Assembly: GCF_024734895.1 (NCBI RefSeq)
Contig: NZ_CP091430.1
Coordinates: 4,606,501-4,670,500, forward strand
Length of the DNA stretch: 64,000 nucleotides
Direction of reading: 5' to 3'
Source of the DNA: Paenibacillus spongiae
GTDB taxonomy: Bacteria; Bacillota; Bacilli; Paenibacillales; Paenibacillaceae
Part shown: piece after piece, positions 62,019-64,000 of the stretch
Layout of the letters: the number at the start of each line of letters is the position of its first letter
Numbering within the stretch: the first letter of the stretch is position 1
Program-made: the position numbers and the translations under genes
The notes under the pieces: model-generated
What the model was told of the DNA's origin: nothing
What the model saw: the letters and a program-made list of their open reading frames with translations, nothing else
The model's database searches: none

Positions 62019-62942
62019 TTACGTTGTCGATTCAAGCGTATCTTCCAAATATTCAGCTGTCTTCCCTCTTAGAAAAACAACCGATTCCCGCATTTCGTCA
62101 AGGCCGTTTACGCCATCCTCGATTGAAATCCATCCGCGAAAACGAATGCTTTTCAGCTCCGAGAAGATCGTATTGTAATCGTTCACGCCTTTCCCGATTA
62201 CGCCATGCGCCAATGCTTGGGAATAACCCTGCAGGGAATACTCCTTCAGGTCGTCGAGCGAATACCCTTCCCTCACATACCGGTCGCTGGCATGCATCGT
62301 AATGACGCGATGCTTGACCTCCCTTAACAGCTTCAGCGGATCTTCACTGGCAACGATCGCATTCGAAGGGTCGTAATTGACGCCAAACCAGGGTGATGAA
62401 ATTTGACCGATAATCGCCAGATAGATGTCGGATTGTTGCGCGAACTCGGGATATACCCAGAATCCGTCCTTGTAATGATTCTCCATGACCAGATGAACCT
62501 GCTTCTCCCCCGCGTAAGGAAGCAGTGCCTCGATGCATTCCACCGTCCAGCGAATCCCTTCTTCTACGGATACTTCGGGACGCCTCTGTCCGGACAGCAC
62601 ACGGCAGCTGCGGAAATCATCCGGACCCAGAAAGGCCATCGCATCGATCATCTGCTTCATCTTAACGATTTCTTGCGCGCGGAATGAAGGGTCGGGATGG
62701 GTAAAATCCGGCGAAGAGCACATCATCGGAATTTCCAAGCCTTGCTTCGCCGCCGCGTCCTTCACCTGCTGCAAATAGGCTTCGTCAAGCTCCTTCAAAA
62801 ATAACGGATATAATTCCAAGCCGTCCGCACCCAATGTGCCGGCCATCTCGATCCACTCTGCCAAGGACATTCTGCCGTCGGATATTTCTTCAATATAGCC
62901 CTTCGGAAATACGGCGATCTTCGCACGGTCATTCCTGCGCAT
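62019..62942 (-). CDS. Sugar phosphate isomerase/epimerase (TIM barrel)
   Basis: A 307-residue protein of the xylose-isomerase-like TIM barrel superfamily. MAGTLGADGLELYP, RVLSGQRRPEVSVEEGIRWT, VHLVMENHYKDGFW (Glu), FGVNYDPSNAIVASEDPL (Asp) and GWISIEDGVNG (Glu) carry the usual metal-binding positions. Related proteins are UlaE-type 3-epimerases, inosose isomerases and hydroxypyruvate isomerases. It lies between a HUMPS-family gene and a zinc dehydrogenase with gaps of 18-25 bases, so it acts in the same sugar pathway. Confidence 0.82.
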   Translation of the reverse strand: MRRNDRAKIAVFPKGYIEEISDGRMSLAEWIEMAGTLGADGLELYPLFLKELDEAYLQQVKDAAAKQGLEIPMMCSSPDFTHPDPSFRAQEIVKMKQMIDAMAFLGPDDFRSCRVLSGQRRPEVSVEEGIRWTVECIEALLPYAGEKQVHLVMENHYKDGFWVYPEFAQQSDIYLAIIGQISSPWFGVNYDPSNAIVASEDPLKLLREVKHRVITMHASDRYVREGYSLDDLKEYSLQGYSQALAHGVIGKGVNDYNTIFSELKSIRFRGWISIEDGVNGLDEMRESVVFLRGKTAEYLEDTLESTT

Positions 62943-62960
62943 CGGCTATCCCTTCCTCTC

Positions 62961-63635
62961 TCAGACCCCTTTAACTTGTGCTACAAGATCCTGCAGTACA
63001 GCTTTCAATTCGGCTTTGTCCGTGCTTGGGCGGAATTCCTTCTGGTCGATCACCAGCGGCGCTCCGACGACTACGAGCGGGGCGCCATGCTTGGGCATCT
63101 CTGCCGCTTGCGCAACCGACAAACCTCCTACGGCCTGCACGGGTATGGACACCGCGCCCACCACCTCATGAAGATGGTCGAAAGGATTCCGCTCAGGATC
63201 TTCCCCTCTTTCGTCGAAGCCGGTATGAACGATAATATAGTCCACTCCGTTGTCTTCTAGCATTTTGGCACAGGCTACCTTATCGGGAGCCGCCATAATG
63301 TCGCCCATCACTTGGATGTTGTAATCGCGCGCCGCTTTGACGACAGCCCGAATGGTAGCCGGATGCGCCACCCCCATGACGACGACATGGGTTGCCCCGG
63401 CCTTTGCCATCATTTCCGCTTCCAGATACCCGCCGTCCATCGTCTTCAAATCGGCCACGATCGGATGCTCCGGGAACGCCTTACGCAAGGCCGCCACGGC
63501 ATGAAGCCCTTCTCCAAGCAGCAGAGGCGTACCGGCTTCAATCCAATCGATTCCGGCCTCTACGGCGATTTCGGCCATTTCGAGCGCTTCCCGAATGTTG
63601 GTTAAATCCAATGAAATCTGTACGATAGGTTTCAT
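62961..63635 (-). CDS. 3-hexulose-6-phosphate synthase / KGPDC family (HUMPS)
   Basis: A 224-residue protein of the orotidine-monophosphate decarboxylase superfamily. It has ISLDLTNIREALEMAEIAVE, IVADLKTMDGGYLEAEMMAK (Asp-x-Lys-x-x-Asp metal and catalytic motif), ATHVVVMGVAHPATI and PVQAVGGLSVAQAAEMPKHG (phosphate-binding loop). The sequence is closer to hexulose-phosphate synthases than to UlaD, but there is no 6-phospho-3-hexuloisomerase beside it; the neighbours suggest a lyase or decarboxylase for a keto-sugar phosphate. It starts 24 bases after the upstream dehydrogenase gene. Confidence 0.82.
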   Translation of the reverse strand: MKPIVQISLDLTNIREALEMAEIAVEAGIDWIEAGTPLLLGEGLHAVAALRKAFPEHPIVADLKTMDGGYLEAEMMAKAGATHVVVMGVAHPATIRAVVKAARDYNIQVMGDIMAAPDKVACAKMLEDNGVDYIIVHTGFDERGEDPERNPFDHLHEVVGAVSIPVQAVGGLSVAQAAEMPKHGAPLVVVGAPLVIDQKEFRPSTDKAELKAVLQDLVAQVKGV

Positions 63636-63659
63636 ATGCTCACTCCTGTACTTGAATAA

Positions 63660-64000
63660 TTATGAATGAGGCAAAATAATCGATTTGGCGTTCACCAATG
63701 AATCCATTTCATCGAAGGCTGCCTTCCATTGATCGATGCCGTAGGACTTCGTCATCGGCAGCGGATCGATCTCGCCCTTCCCCATCATTAACAGCACTTT
63801 CTCCCACATCGGATAATTGTGGCTGAATGAGCCCTGCAGGCGTGCCGCCTTCTGAATCAAGGGGTCCAGCGTAAATCCTACCGGAGCCGGGCCCCACCCG
63901 ATCTTCGTAATTTGTCCGGCAGGCCGGACAACATCGATGCTCTGCTTCAGCGTAATGGATATACCAACCGCATCAAGCACCAGATCAGGGCCGAATCCAT
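63660..64000 (-). CDS. Zinc-binding dehydrogenase, C-terminal part (truncated by window edge)
   Basis: The last about 113 codons of a medium-chain dehydrogenase whose 5' part lies beyond the right edge. The visible part starts in the NAD domain (GPDLVLDAVGISITLKQSID, VRPAGQITKIGWG) and ends NAKSIILPHS, the usual end of sorbitol/threonine-type enzymes. It is the most upstream visible gene of the operon with the HUMPS-family, isomerase and second dehydrogenase genes. The substrate is unknown. Confidence 0.8.
   Translation of the reverse strand, partial: GFGPDLVLDAVGISITLKQSIDVVRPAGQITKIGWGPAPVGFTLDPLIQKAARLQGSFSHNYPMWEKVLLMMGKGEIDPLPMTKSYGIDQWKAAFDEMDSLVNAKSIILPHS

Overview
The window looks like a chromosomal segment of a Paenibacillaceae member (Paenibacillus or a close relative). 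The genes carry strong AGGAGG-type ribosome binding sites with frequent GTG and TTG starts and moderate-to-high GC. Products characteristic of Bacillales are present: YqhH/YqhG, YqzE, a BrfA-like ribosome-rescue protein, a YjcZ-like peptide, CwlD-like amidase, TagO-like transferase, and a CpsB/YveK/CpsD exopolysaccharide regulator set. No rRNA, tRNA, CRISPR array, transposase or prophage gene was recognised.

Layout. 1-2 kb: start of 6-phosphogluconate dehydrogenase and a gluconokinase (gluconate use). 2-4 kb: small genes of unknown role, including a 45-residue YjcZ-like peptide. 4-12 kb: a glycogen operon on the minus strand, glgB-glgC-glgD-glgA, followed by a GH15 glucoamylase-type gene where other Bacillales carry glgP. 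12-18.5 kb: a plus-strand carbohydrate block (GH127-type glycosidase, iron alcohol dehydrogenase, aldo/keto reductase) bracketed by two paralogous AraC regulators on the minus strand. 18.6-20.1 kb: a two-gene unit for a membrane-anchored protein and a secreted Asn/Gly and Lys-Pro-Glu repeat protein.

20.3-37.1 kb: one long minus-strand exopolysaccharide cluster. Read in transcription order it encodes CpsB phosphatase, YveK-type modulator, BY-kinase, CapD/PglF-type dehydratase, flippase, glycosyltransferase, Wzy-like polymerase, acetyltransferase, glycosyltransferase, UDP-glucuronate 4-epimerase-type enzyme, a fused glycosyltransferase/initiating phosphoglycosyltransferase, an aminotransferase, GalU, UDP-glucose dehydrogenase and a VanZ-family protein. 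It supplies UDP-Glc, UDP-GlcA, UDP-GalA and probably a 4-amino sugar, and assembles and exports a Wzx/Wzy-type polymer. A 750-base AT-rich region separates it from a PadR/DUF1700 pair.

38.7-48.4 kb: housekeeping and stress genes, notably a SigmaW-type promoter ahead of pspA, DUF350, DUF4178 and DUF4247 genes; a brfA-like gene whose intrinsic terminator lies inside the reading frame; a cyclophilin; and a MarR-controlled MFS transporter. 48.6-54.6 kb: B12-dependent ribonucleotide reductase with two NrdR-box-like sites, then the SNF2 helicase/YqhG pair. 54.7-60.3 kb: a secreted protein, YqzE, amidase, divergent polysaccharide deacetylase, TerB-like protein, TagO-like transferase and an AAA ATPase. 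60.3-61.0 kb is non-coding and holds a cluster of TTGTTGTA/TACAACAA palindromes. 61-64 kb: a minus-strand sugar operon with two zinc dehydrogenases, a hexulose-phosphate-synthase-family protein and a sugar-phosphate isomerase/epimerase, running off the right edge.

Functions are inferred from motifs recognised by eye and from gene order; no database search was run.
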